The notes below the pieces were generated by a model. The model had not been told where the DNA came from. It saw only the letters and a program-made list of their open reading frames with translations, and searched no databases. Positions 7,168-14,098 of a DNA stretch of 16,784 nucleotides are shown one piece after another. Origin of the DNA: Lentisphaeria bacterium UBA1776 (lineage in GTDB: Bacteria; Verrucomicrobiota; Lentisphaeria; Victivallales; Victivallaceae); NCBI GenBank assembly GCA_002314605.1, contig DCGO01000008.1:1-16784 (forward strand), read 5' to 3'. Each line of letters opens with the position of its first letter. The first letter of the stretch is position 1. Made by a program: the position numbers and the translations under genes.

Positions 7168-9122
7168 CGTACGGAATTGAAACCGGAAAGCCTTTTTTCA
7201 TCTCCATCATCCCGCATTTTGCGGGAAGGGAATCCTATTTGGCCGAACTGATCCGGGACCGTTACAGAACCACCGGGATCGAATATTATGCGATGTCTTA
7301 TCCCCTGCATCCACAGGGAAGCGACATTCATGAAAAGGTCCGGCTCCAAAAGGAGTCTTTCCGCAAGCTGAAAAGTCTTCTCAAAGAGAACGACGGAATC
7401 AAGCTCGGCCTCCTTTTTCAGACCACGCTGGGGCACGGCGGCTACTGGAATCTTGCGCCGCAATGCACTCTTGATGCGGACCGCATCGTCAATGCCGACG
7501 GCACCGTGACTTCCCGCTGCTGTCCTCTGGATGACCGCTTCCTGGACTACATCCGGTCCTGTGTAAGGACCCTGTGCGGGGAACACCCGGATTTTGCGCT
7601 GGGGGATGACGACATGCGCATGTTTGCCGGAACCTGCTACTGCGAAAAACATGTCAGACTGATCTCCGAAATGTCTGGAGTTGAATTCACCCGCGAAACT
7701 TTGGCCGCCGCAGTAAAAGATGCCGGTCCCCGCGACCCCGTGGCCCGGGCCTTCGAACAGGCGCAGATCGAGGCCATGCGGAGACTTTGCGTGGCAATCC
7801 GCCAAAGTATTGACGAAGTGGACCCCTCCATCCGCTGCGGCAGCTGCATTGTCGCCAACCGTTACGACTACGCGGAGACCGAAAGTCGGGAACTTGCCGG
7901 CGGGACACCCCCGTTTCTCCGGATCGGCAATGCAACTTATCTGGAAGGCGCTCTGCACGATTCCATCTGGAACGATGCCGCCACCGGATTCGAGGTGACA
8001 CTCATGAAAGGAAAGGGCATCCGGCTTCTGGACGAATCCGACACCTGTCCGCACAACCGGTTCAGCAAAAGTGCCCGTACCATGCATGCCCACATTACCG
8101 CCGGACTGCTCCGGGGGCTTGACGGCGGCAAACTCTGGCTGGATCAGGGGGCTTATCCGCTGCGGGAGATCTCCCGTCCCTACGAAAAGATCCTGTCGGA
8201 AAACCGGGAGTTTTACCGTCAGGTCATGGCCATCTCGCACACATGGAAGCCTGAGGGATGCGTGATCAATGTGCCGCCTCTGGAACAGAATCCCTTTCCC
8301 GCCGCCGGAACGGATTTCCCGGCGCACTGCAGCTGGGTGAACTGCTGCTTCGGCCGCACCGGATTGCCGGTCCGCTACGGCGACATGCAGTGCAGCGGCA
8401 TCCATCTTCTGAGCGGCGGTCAGGTGGATCATTATTCCGACAGTGACTTGCGTTTCCTGCTTTCCGAACGGGTGATGATCGACGGGGCCGCCGCCGTGAA
8501 GCTCACCCAACGGGGGTTCAGCAGTTTCATTGGCGTCAAAGCCGAAGAGCGGCCGGTCCGGGGCAACCGGGAAGAGTCCCGCTGCATGGCCCTCGGTGTC
8601 GGATTTCTGTCGGCTGACGGGACGCCCTTGCTCACGGCCCTGCCGGGGGCGGAGATCTTAAGTGAAGTGTATTTTTCCCCGTACAGCGGCGCGTCCCCCG
8701 AAAAAATTATGCCCGGAAGTACGTTTTTTGTCAATCCCTCCGGCGGAAAAATCATTGTCACTGCGGTCAATCTGCAGCAATGGCATCCGATGCATGTGGT
8801 CAATCCCGGCCGGAAGCTCCTGTATATCTCCTGGCTGGAAAAACTGGGGGGCATCCCGGGTTATATCCCGGAAATGCAGGATTGCCGGATCCTCTGCGGC
8901 ACATTGCCGGGAGGGGAGCTGGTCTGTGCCGTATTCAACTCCTCCTACGATCCCCTGCCGATCCGGATCACTCTGCAGAAAACGCCCCGCCGAATCTTCC
9001 GGCTGACCAAAGGCGGGACGTTCGAAGGAGCCACGTTCTCCATGACCGGAAGAACGCTGGAAACACCATGGGTGCTTGAGCCCGGCGAAGCCGGGATCTG
9101 CAAACTCGAGTTTGCCGACTGA
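7164..9122 (+). CDS. Cytoplasmic GH42/clan-A-like putative glycoside hydrolase
   Basis: A 652-aa protein with no signal peptide. The N-terminal two thirds read as a (beta/alpha)8 barrel: FFISIIPHF, GIEYYAMSYPLHP, KLGLLFQTT, then DFALGDDDMRM followed by CYCEKHVRLISEMSG and FTRETL (about residues 145-180), which resembles the catalytic-acid region of GH42 beta-galactosidases with their C-x-C-x2-H/C and TRE features. A second acidic site, IRLLDESDTCPHNRFSKSART (D290, E291), could carry the nucleophile. The C-terminal part looks like the GH42 trimerisation and beta-sandwich domains. Start: GTG 7164 lies 6 nt after GGGAGG and overlaps the upstream stop as GTGA. The in-frame ATG 7158 directly abuts that ribosome site and is unlikely. 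It is the last gene of the glycan operon; no terminator was seen after it. The family is inferred and the substrate is unknown. Confidence 0.75.
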   Translation: MTYGIETGKPFFISIIPHFAGRESYLAELIRDRYRTTGIEYYAMSYPLHPQGSDIHEKVRLQKESFRKLKSLLKENDGIKLGLLFQTTLGHGGYWNLAPQCTLDADRIVNADGTVTSRCCPLDDRFLDYIRSCVRTLCGEHPDFALGDDDMRMFAGTCYCEKHVRLISEMSGVEFTRETLAAAVKDAGPRDPVARAFEQAQIEAMRRLCVAIRQSIDEVDPSIRCGSCIVANRYDYAETESRELAGGTPPFLRIGNATYLEGALHDSIWNDAATGFEVTLMKGKGIRLLDESDTCPHNRFSKSARTMHAHITAGLLRGLDGGKLWLDQGAYPLREISRPYEKILSENREFYRQVMAISHTWKPEGCVINVPPLEQNPFPAAGTDFPAHCSWVNCCFGRTGLPVRYGDMQCSGIHLLSGGQVDHYSDSDLRFLLSERVMIDGAAAVKLTQRGFSSFIGVKAEERPVRGNREESRCMALGVGFLSADGTPLLTALPGAEILSEVYFSPYSGASPEKIMPGSTFFVNPSGGKIIVTAVNLQQWHPMHVVNPGRKLLYISWLEKLGGIPGYIPEMQDCRILCGTLPGGELVCAVFNSSYDPLPIRITLQKTPRRIFRLTKGGTFEGATFSMTGRTLETPWVLEPGEAGICKLEFAD

Positions 9123-9290
9123 AATTGACCGCTGTTTCCCGGAGGTTATGCCGGAAGCCCCGGCTGCCGCATTGCCGCAATTCCGCACCGGATCCGGCCT
9201 TGTGATTTCACGCCCCTCTCCAAAAGCATGAATTTCACCATGGCTCTCCTCCCCCAAAAAAACCGGTTCCGCTTCGTCCCCTTTTCCGGC

Positions 9291-9318
9291 TTGACAAAAT
9301 TTTCCTTTATGCTATATT
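9291..9318 (+). promoter_or_regulatory. Strong sigma-70-type promoter of the reductase operon
   Basis: TTGACA (9291-9296, full consensus), a 16-nt spacer and TATATT (9313-9318, 5 of 6) stand 29 nt before the ATG of the XRE-cupin gene. This is the clearest promoter in the window. The upstream part of the gap (9123-9290) holds only short GC-rich palindromes such as CCGGATCCGG (9188-9197) and no clear terminator for the preceding operon. Confidence 0.75.
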
Positions 9319-9322
9319 TTAA

Positions 9323-9340
9323 CCAATAATTTTGCATTGG
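9323..9340. promoter_or_regulatory. Candidate operator over the reductase-operon start site
   Basis: CCAAT (9323-9327) and ATTGG (9336-9340) form an inverted repeat with an 8-nt centre. It covers the expected transcription start, and its right arm runs into the GGAG ribosome site of the first gene. The encoded XRE-cupin protein is the obvious candidate ligand (autoregulation), which is an inference. Confidence 0.35.
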
Positions 9341-9346
9341 AGAAAC

Positions 9347-9877
9347 ATGAAACCGGTTTTTTATGATTTTGGTCTCCTGCGGGAGTTGAGGAAACAGGCC
9401 GGGCTGAGCATCCGGGAGGTGTCGGAGCGCTCCGGGGTGGCTTCCAGCGTAATTTCCAAGCTGGAGCGCAACTGCTCCGATGCGGGACTGGAGACCTTGT
9501 ACCGGCTGGGGCGCTCTTTCGGCATCACCGCCGGGGAACTCCTGTCCATGGCGGAAAACCGCTGTACCCAGACTGCCGAAGAGGCCCGGTATCCCATGAA
9601 CGGGTTTCATTTCCGCCGCATCCGCTTCGGCAACGCCGCGTGTTTTTACGCCGAGGCCCCTGCCGGGAGCCGCCATTCCCGCCCGGAAGCACACCGGGAC
9701 GAATATGAACTCTGCTGGATCCTTTCCGGCCGGATCCGGATCGACCTCCCCGGGGAACGGAAGGAACTTTCCGGCGGGGCGGCGCTGCAGTTCGACGCCA
9801 TGCTCCCCCACACTTACGAGGTGCTGGAGGACTGCCGGATGATTATGATCCATATTCACAAACCCAAACATTTCTGA
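9347..9877 (+). CDS. XRE-family transcriptional regulator with C-terminal cupin domain
   Basis: A 176-aa two-domain regulator. Residues 9-66 are a helix-turn-helix of the HTH_3 type (LLRELRKQAGLSIREVSERSG, then VASSVISKLERN and TLYRLGRSFGITAGELL). Residues 108-172 form a small cupin barrel (AHRDEYELCWILSGRI, FDAMLPHTYEVL) with His/Glu residues H116, E119, E121 and H155 that could bind metal or a small ligand. Such proteins usually repress or activate the adjacent catabolic genes on sensing a metabolite. Start ATG 9347 has GGAG 4 nt upstream; an upstream in-frame TTG (9332) would lie inside the leader and is rejected. It is the promoter-proximal gene, 12 nt before the SDR gene whose ribosome site overlaps this stop codon, so it is cotranscribed with the three enzymes. 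Confidence 0.9.
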   Translation: MKPVFYDFGLLRELRKQAGLSIREVSERSGVASSVISKLERNCSDAGLETLYRLGRSFGITAGELLSMAENRCTQTAEEARYPMNGFHFRRIRFGNAACFYAEAPAGSRHSRPEAHRDEYELCWILSGRIRIDLPGERKELSGGAALQFDAMLPHTYEVLEDCRMIMIHIHKPKHF

Positions 9878-9889
9878 GGAGAGAAAAAA

Positions 9890-10648
9890 ATGGCCAATGT
9901 CATGGTAACCGGCGGCACCCGGGGGATCGGTGCCGGGATCGTGGAAAAACTTCTGAGCGAAAAGCACAATGTGGCATTCTGCGGCAGTACGGAACCTGCC
10001 GCCATGGTGGAACGTGTCGCGGAACTGAAGGCCAAATACCCGGGGCGGGCAGTGTATTTTCAGTGCGACGTTTCCAACCCGGCCCACCGTCAGGCTTTTC
10101 TGGACGGTACGCTGAAGGAATTCGGTTCCGTCACCTGCCTCGTAAACAACGCCGGGGTGGCCCCAAAGGTCCGACTGGATGTGCTGGAAACCACCATTGA
10201 GAGCTTCGAACGGCTCCTTACCATCAACCTTGAGGGACCCTTTTTTCTGACTCAGCTGGTGGCCCGTTACATGAGCACCCATCAGGAACCGGGGCAGTGC
10301 ATCATCAACATGAGCAGCTGTTCCGCCGATGTGGCCAGTGTAAGCCGGGGCGAATACTGCATCAGCAAGGCGGGGGTGAGCATGGCCACGAAACTCTGGA
10401 GCGTGCGGCTTGCCGAATTCGGGATCAACGTCTATGAGATCCGCCCCGGCATCATCAAGACGCCGATGACGGAGGTCGTCACCGCCAAATACGATAAGCT
10501 TATCGCCGAAGGGCTGACCCTTACGCCCCGCTGGGGATTCCCGGAAGATGTGGCGAAAGTCGCGGCGGCATTTATCCGCGGGGATCTGGCGTACTCCACC
10601 GGGCAGGTGGTCTATGTTGACGGCGGCATGCAGATCCAGAAACTGTAG
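9890..10648 (+). CDS. SDR-family NAD(P)-dependent oxidoreductase (FabG-like)
   Basis: A classical 252-aa short-chain dehydrogenase that interconverts an alcohol and a ketone. Seen: cofactor loop TGGTRGIG (7-14), the CDV acidic stretch (59-61), NNAG (86-89), and the catalytic tetrad N113, S142 or S143 (NMSS), Y156 and K160 (YCISK). The closing part PGIIKTPMT and the C-terminal STGQVVYVDGGMQI are standard for FabG-like members. No acidic residue follows the glycine loop at the usual NAD-selecting position that I can place with certainty, so NADH versus NADPH is left open. GAGGAGAG (9876-9883) precedes the ATG by 6 nt. It sits between the regulator and the FAD protein, 12 nt from each. Fatty-acid synthesis is unlikely given these neighbours; a ketone or hydroxyl intermediate of a small-molecule pathway is more likely. 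Confidence 0.92.
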   Translation: MANVMVTGGTRGIGAGIVEKLLSEKHNVAFCGSTEPAAMVERVAELKAKYPGRAVYFQCDVSNPAHRQAFLDGTLKEFGSVTCLVNNAGVAPKVRLDVLETTIESFERLLTINLEGPFFLTQLVARYMSTHQEPGQCIINMSSCSADVASVSRGEYCISKAGVSMATKLWSVRLAEFGINVYEIRPGIIKTPMTEVVTAKYDKLIAEGLTLTPRWGFPEDVAKVAAAFIRGDLAYSTGQVVYVDGGMQIQKL

Positions 10649-10660
10649 GTTTTCAGAACT

Positions 10661-12568
10661 ATGCTGACACGGAAATTTCATACCCTCGTTCTGGGGAGCG
10701 GTGCGGCGGGTCTCTCGGCGGCACTGCGCCTGAAAGCCGAAGGGGTCGGGGATGTGGCCATTGTCACCGAAGGGCTGCAGATGGGGACATCCATCAATAC
10801 CGGAAGCGACAAGCAGACCTATTACAAACTTGGGCTCTGCGGCCGGGATGCCGATTCCCCCCATGCGCTGGCGGAATCCCTGATGGGGAGTTCCGCCCAC
10901 GGCGACATCGCGCTCGTGGAGGCGGTGACCAGTGTCCGGGCCTTTGCAAATCTGGTGAATCTGGGGGTCCCTTTCCCCCGCAATACCTACGGGGAATTTG
11001 CCGGGTACAAGACCGACCACGACCCCCTGCGGCGGGCCACCAGCTGCGGACCGTACACCTCCCGGGAGATGTGCCGGGCACTCATACGGGAGATCGGGGT
11101 CCGCAATATCCCCGTCTTTGAGCGGCGGATCGCGGTGAAGCTCATCACCATGGACGGTCGTGCGGCGGGCGTGCTTGCGGTGAATTTTGATGAATCCGGG
11201 GAGAATTTCTTCGAGTTCTATATGGCTGAAAACGTGGTCTTTGCCGTGGGCGGCCCGGGGGGGCTCTACAGCTGCAGTGTGTATCCTGCCGTCCACACCG
11301 GGGCCATCGGACTGGCGCTGCAGGCCGGGGTGGAGGCGTGTTCCCTGCCGGAATCCCAGTACGGACTTGCCTCCACCAAATTCCGCTGGAATGTGTCAGG
11401 GACCTACATGCAGGTCCTCCCCCGCTTCATCTCCACCGGTGCCGACGGGAATGAACCGAAAGAATTCCTCCGGGAGTATTTCGCAACGGCCGGAGAGATG
11501 AACTCCATGGTGTTCCTGAAGGGATACCAGTGGCCCTTTGACACCCGGAAACTTCCCGACGGGTCCTCGCTGGTGGATATTCTCGTCTATCAGGAAACGG
11601 CAGTCCGGGGCCGCCGGGTGTGGCTGGATTTCCGGAACAACCCCGCCGACTTTGACTTCCATGAGCTGTCGGATGACGCGAAGACCTATCTCGAAAAATC
11701 CAATGCTGCCTTCGGAACTCCGCTGGAGCGTCTGCTCAAAATGAATCCTGGGGCCGTGGCGCTCTACCGGGAGCACGGGATCGACCTTGCCCGGGAAATG
11801 CTGGAAATCGCCGTATGCAGTCAGCACAACAACGGGGGCCTTGCCGGCAATATCTGGTATGAATCCACCAATATCCCCCATCTCTTTCCCATTGGCGAGG
11901 TGAATGGTTCCCACGGGGTGACCCGTCCCGGCGGTTCGGCTTTGAATGCCGGACAGGCGGGGGCCTTCCGCTGTGCGGAATTCATTGCCAACGCCTATAT
12001 GGACAGGACGCTGGATGAGGCCGGGGCACAGGCCGCCGCCGAAGCCGCCTGTGCCGGATTGCGGGCTCTGGCGGAAACCCCTGCGCCCCGCTCCTGGCGG
12101 GAGGAGCGCCGGGAATTTCAGACCCGCATGAGTACATACGCCGCCCACATCCGGAGCCGGGAAAAAGTGACGGAAGCGGCCCGGGCGGCGTGGGAACAGT
12201 TTCACCGGCTGGAAAAATCCGGCGTGCAGGGAAAGACTCCCCGGGATACGGCGGAGGCTCTCCGCAATCTCCAGCTGGCCTATGCCCACGGGGTGTATCT
12301 GGATGCCATTGCTTTTCAGCTCCAGTCCGGTGTGGGCTCCCGGGGATCCGGCATGGTCATGGACCCGGCGGGAAAGCACATCCATCCGAAGTTGGGACCG
12401 GAATGGCGCTTTCAGCCGGAAAATGAAGATTTCCGAAAAAAACAGCTCATCACCATGGCGGAAAAGGGGTCCCGCTGGATCGACTGCCGCCCCATTCCGG
12501 AGGCGGATGACTGGTTCGAAAACGTCTGGGCGGAATTCAGAACCAAAAAAATATATGAGGTGAAATAA
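10661..12568 (+). CDS. FAD-binding oxidoreductase, succinate dehydrogenase/fumarate reductase flavoprotein-like
   Basis: A 635-aa FAD protein. The N-terminal dinucleotide fold is VLGSGAAGLSAAL (10-22), followed by the GTSINTGSD loop (42-50) in place of the FrdA-type Thr/Ala/Gly-rich loop. VHTGAIGLALQAG (211-223) matches the TGDGxxMAxxAG helix, and SQHNNGGL (387-394) with GEVNGSHGVTRPGGSALNAG (412-431) matches the HxTMGG and GExxxxxHGxNRxGxxSL regions. The Arg of the last block (R422) is kept. The HPTG and RGEGG segments of true fumarate reductases are not recognisable. No signal peptide or haem motif is present, so it is cytoplasmic. The ribosome site before ATG 10661 is weak (TAGG about 11 nt away), suggesting translational coupling to the SDR gene 12 nt upstream. 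The substrate is probably an activated C=C bond, but it is unknown. Confidence 0.88.
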   Translation: MLTRKFHTLVLGSGAAGLSAALRLKAEGVGDVAIVTEGLQMGTSINTGSDKQTYYKLGLCGRDADSPHALAESLMGSSAHGDIALVEAVTSVRAFANLVNLGVPFPRNTYGEFAGYKTDHDPLRRATSCGPYTSREMCRALIREIGVRNIPVFERRIAVKLITMDGRAAGVLAVNFDESGENFFEFYMAENVVFAVGGPGGLYSCSVYPAVHTGAIGLALQAGVEACSLPESQYGLASTKFRWNVSGTYMQVLPRFISTGADGNEPKEFLREYFATAGEMNSMVFLKGYQWPFDTRKLPDGSSLVDILVYQETAVRGRRVWLDFRNNPADFDFHELSDDAKTYLEKSNAAFGTPLERLLKMNPGAVALYREHGIDLAREMLEIAVCSQHNNGGLAGNIWYESTNIPHLFPIGEVNGSHGVTRPGGSALNAGQAGAFRCAEFIANAYMDRTLDEAGAQAAAEAACAGLRALAETPAPRSWREERREFQTRMSTYAAHIRSREKVTEAARAAWEQFHRLEKSGVQGKTPRDTAEALRNLQLAYAHGVYLDAIAFQLQSGVGSRGSGMVMDPAGKHIHPKLGPEWRFQPENEDFRKKQLITMAEKGSRWIDCRPIPEADDWFENVWAEFRTKKIYEVK

Positions 12569-12569
12569 G

Positions 12570-13997
12570 ATGGCCGGATTTGAAAAAGTCGCATCTTTCA
12601 AGACGGCGGAAGCCTTTCAGGAATTTCTAACTTCGCAGTCTTACCGGGTCCCCTTCTGCGCGGACCTGTCGGGAGAACTTAAACTGGGAGAAGCTCATAC
12701 TTGCTTCGGAAAACCATGCGGCAACCGCTGGGCCATCCTCCCAATGGAGGGGTGGGACTGCGACCTGGACGGGGGACCCAGCGAATTCACCCGCCGCCGC
12801 TGGCTCCGGTTTGCGGAAAGCGGCGCCAAGCTTCTTTTCGGCGTGGAAGCCTGTTCGGTGATGCATGCGGGCAAGAGCAACACCCGGCAGCTCACCATGA
12901 CCCCTGCCGCCTACGAAAAGATCGCCCGTCTTGTTGAGGAGATGCGGAAAATCCATGCGGCAAAATTCGGCACGGCGGACGACCTCCGGATCGGCCTCCA
13001 GCTGACCCATTCCGGGCGCTTCGCCCACCCGAATGACGATGCAAAACTGGAATCCCGGACCGCTTACAGTCACCCGCTGCTGGACAAAAAGTTTCACAGT
13101 ACCCCGGCGTGCGTTGTTTCCGACGGGGAGATCCGGGATATCATCGGGCACTTTCACCGTGCGGCAGTTTATGCGTCCAAAGCCGGATTTGATTTTGTGG
13201 ACATCAAGCACGCTCACGGATATCTGGCTCATGAACTCCTGAGCGCCGTGGACCGTCCCGGAGATTACGGCGGAAGCTTTGAAAACCGGACCCGGTTCTT
13301 CCGGGAAGTGGCCGAAGGGATCCGGCGGGATTGTCCTGATCTTTGCATCGCCATGCGTTTGAGTCTGGCCGACTTTTTCCCGTGGATCAAAAATGCTGCG
13401 GGACAGGGAGAACCCATGAAGTGGGAAGGAGGCCGCTATCCCTACGCCTTCGGCGGCGACGGCACCGGCGAAGGCTGGGATTTGACGGAACCGGCGGAAT
13501 TTGTCCGCATGGCACACCGGGAGTACAACCTTGAAATGGTCTGCGCCACCATCGGGAGCCCTTATTACAACGTGCATATCCAGCGGCCCGCTTACTATGC
13601 CGTGTCCGACGGGTATCCGCCGCCGGTGCATCCGCTGTATCAGGCATCCCGGCATCTGGCGGCGGTACGGGAGTTCAAAGTGCTGGTTCCGGAGGTCCCT
13701 GTTGTGGGTTCCGGGTACACCTGTTTTCAGGATTATCTCCCCAATGTGGGCGAGGCGGTCCTCCGGGCGGGAGAAGCGGATTATGCGGGGATCGGGCGGA
13801 TGGTGCTTTCCTACCCGGAGATCTGTGCGGATACGCTGGATCACAAAGTGCTTGACCGGTGCCGGATCTGCCGGACCTTCGGCGACTGCACCACAGCGCC
13901 CCGGCACGGCATGGTGTCCGGGTGCTATCTTCTGGACCACTTCTACAAAGAGCGTCCGGAAGCGTCCAGACTCAAGAAAGTGAAGCATCTTTCCTGA
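12570..13997 (+). CDS. Old Yellow Enzyme-family FMN oxidoreductase with probable 4Fe-4S site
   Basis: A 475-aa TIM-barrel ene-reductase. Seen: QLTHSGR (144-150), the active-site segment DIKHAHGYLAHELLS (211-225), RPGDYGGSFENRTRF (229-243) and the phosphate-binding end VVGSGYT...GEADYAGIGRMVLSYP (378-416). Four cysteines (C431, C434, C440, C452) are spaced C-x2-C-x5-C-x11-C. This closely follows the C-x2-C-x3-C-x11-C cluster of 2,4-dienoyl-CoA reductase-type OYEs, so a 4Fe-4S cluster is likely. Those relatives are about 640-680 aa with a C-terminal FAD/NAD(P)H domain, and this protein stops 23 residues after the last Cys. Electrons must therefore come from another protein. ATG 12570 has GAGGTG 7 nt upstream and lies 1 nt after the FAD-protein stop, indicating tight coupling. 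It is last in the operon. The substrate is unknown. Confidence 0.9.
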   Translation: MAGFEKVASFKTAEAFQEFLTSQSYRVPFCADLSGELKLGEAHTCFGKPCGNRWAILPMEGWDCDLDGGPSEFTRRRWLRFAESGAKLLFGVEACSVMHAGKSNTRQLTMTPAAYEKIARLVEEMRKIHAAKFGTADDLRIGLQLTHSGRFAHPNDDAKLESRTAYSHPLLDKKFHSTPACVVSDGEIRDIIGHFHRAAVYASKAGFDFVDIKHAHGYLAHELLSAVDRPGDYGGSFENRTRFFREVAEGIRRDCPDLCIAMRLSLADFFPWIKNAAGQGEPMKWEGGRYPYAFGGDGTGEGWDLTEPAEFVRMAHREYNLEMVCATIGSPYYNVHIQRPAYYAVSDGYPPPVHPLYQASRHLAAVREFKVLVPEVPVVGSGYTCFQDYLPNVGEAVLRAGEADYAGIGRMVLSYPEICADTLDHKVLDRCRICRTFGDCTTAPRHGMVSGCYLLDHFYKERPEASRLKKVKHLS

Positions 13998-14014
13998 TAC
14001 GACGGCAAGGGGGA

Positions 14015-14085
14015 CTGCGGGACTGTAACCGTGCGGGGGATAGCCGGCTTGCAATACACGGGAAAAGGTGTATCTTACCCCGCAG
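14015..14085 (+). promoter_or_regulatory. Structured region before the sigma-54 activator gene
   Basis: CCCCGCAG (14078-14085) can pair with either CTGCGGG (14015-14021) or GCGGGG (14033-14038, extended by GATA/TATC at 14039-14042 and 14071-14074). Between them lies a hairpin with arms ATACAC (14054-14059) and GTGTAT (14068-14073). The 3' arm ends at the AGGGAAG ribosome site. In read-through RNA from the reductase operon this could form alternative folds. No known riboswitch class was recognised. Confidence 0.35.
14049..14076 (+). promoter_or_regulatory. Candidate promoter of the sigma-54 activator gene
   Basis: TTGCAA (14049-14054), a 16-nt spacer and TATCTT (14071-14076) precede the ATG by 22 nt, each hexamer matching 4 of 6. 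The inverted repeat ATACAC/GTGTAT nearly fills the spacer, where a bound repressor would block RNA polymerase. Confidence 0.4.
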
Positions 14086-14098
14086 GGAAGACGGTACG

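Noticed and set aside
9123..9290. Possible terminator or regulatory RNA after the glycan operon (GCCGG/CCGGC at 9150-9164; CCGGATCCGG at 9188-9197)
   Set aside because: Stems are short, there is no T run, and CCGG-containing palindromes are frequent throughout this GC-rich sequence.
9146..11296. A 716-codon minus-strand open frame opposite the XRE, SDR and FAD-protein genes
   Set aside because: It is low-complexity, rich in Gly/His/Pro/Arg, has no recognisable domain, and lies opposite three clear genes. Long antisense frames follow from the GC-rich codon use here; the same holds for 4474-6333, 6987-8510, 12627-14108 and 14114-15481.
13998..14020. Possible sigma-54 -24/-12 promoter (GGCAAGGGGGACTGC)
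   Set aside because: The GG and GC doublets are separated by 11 nt, while sigma-54 promoters require 10; the flanking bases also match poorly.
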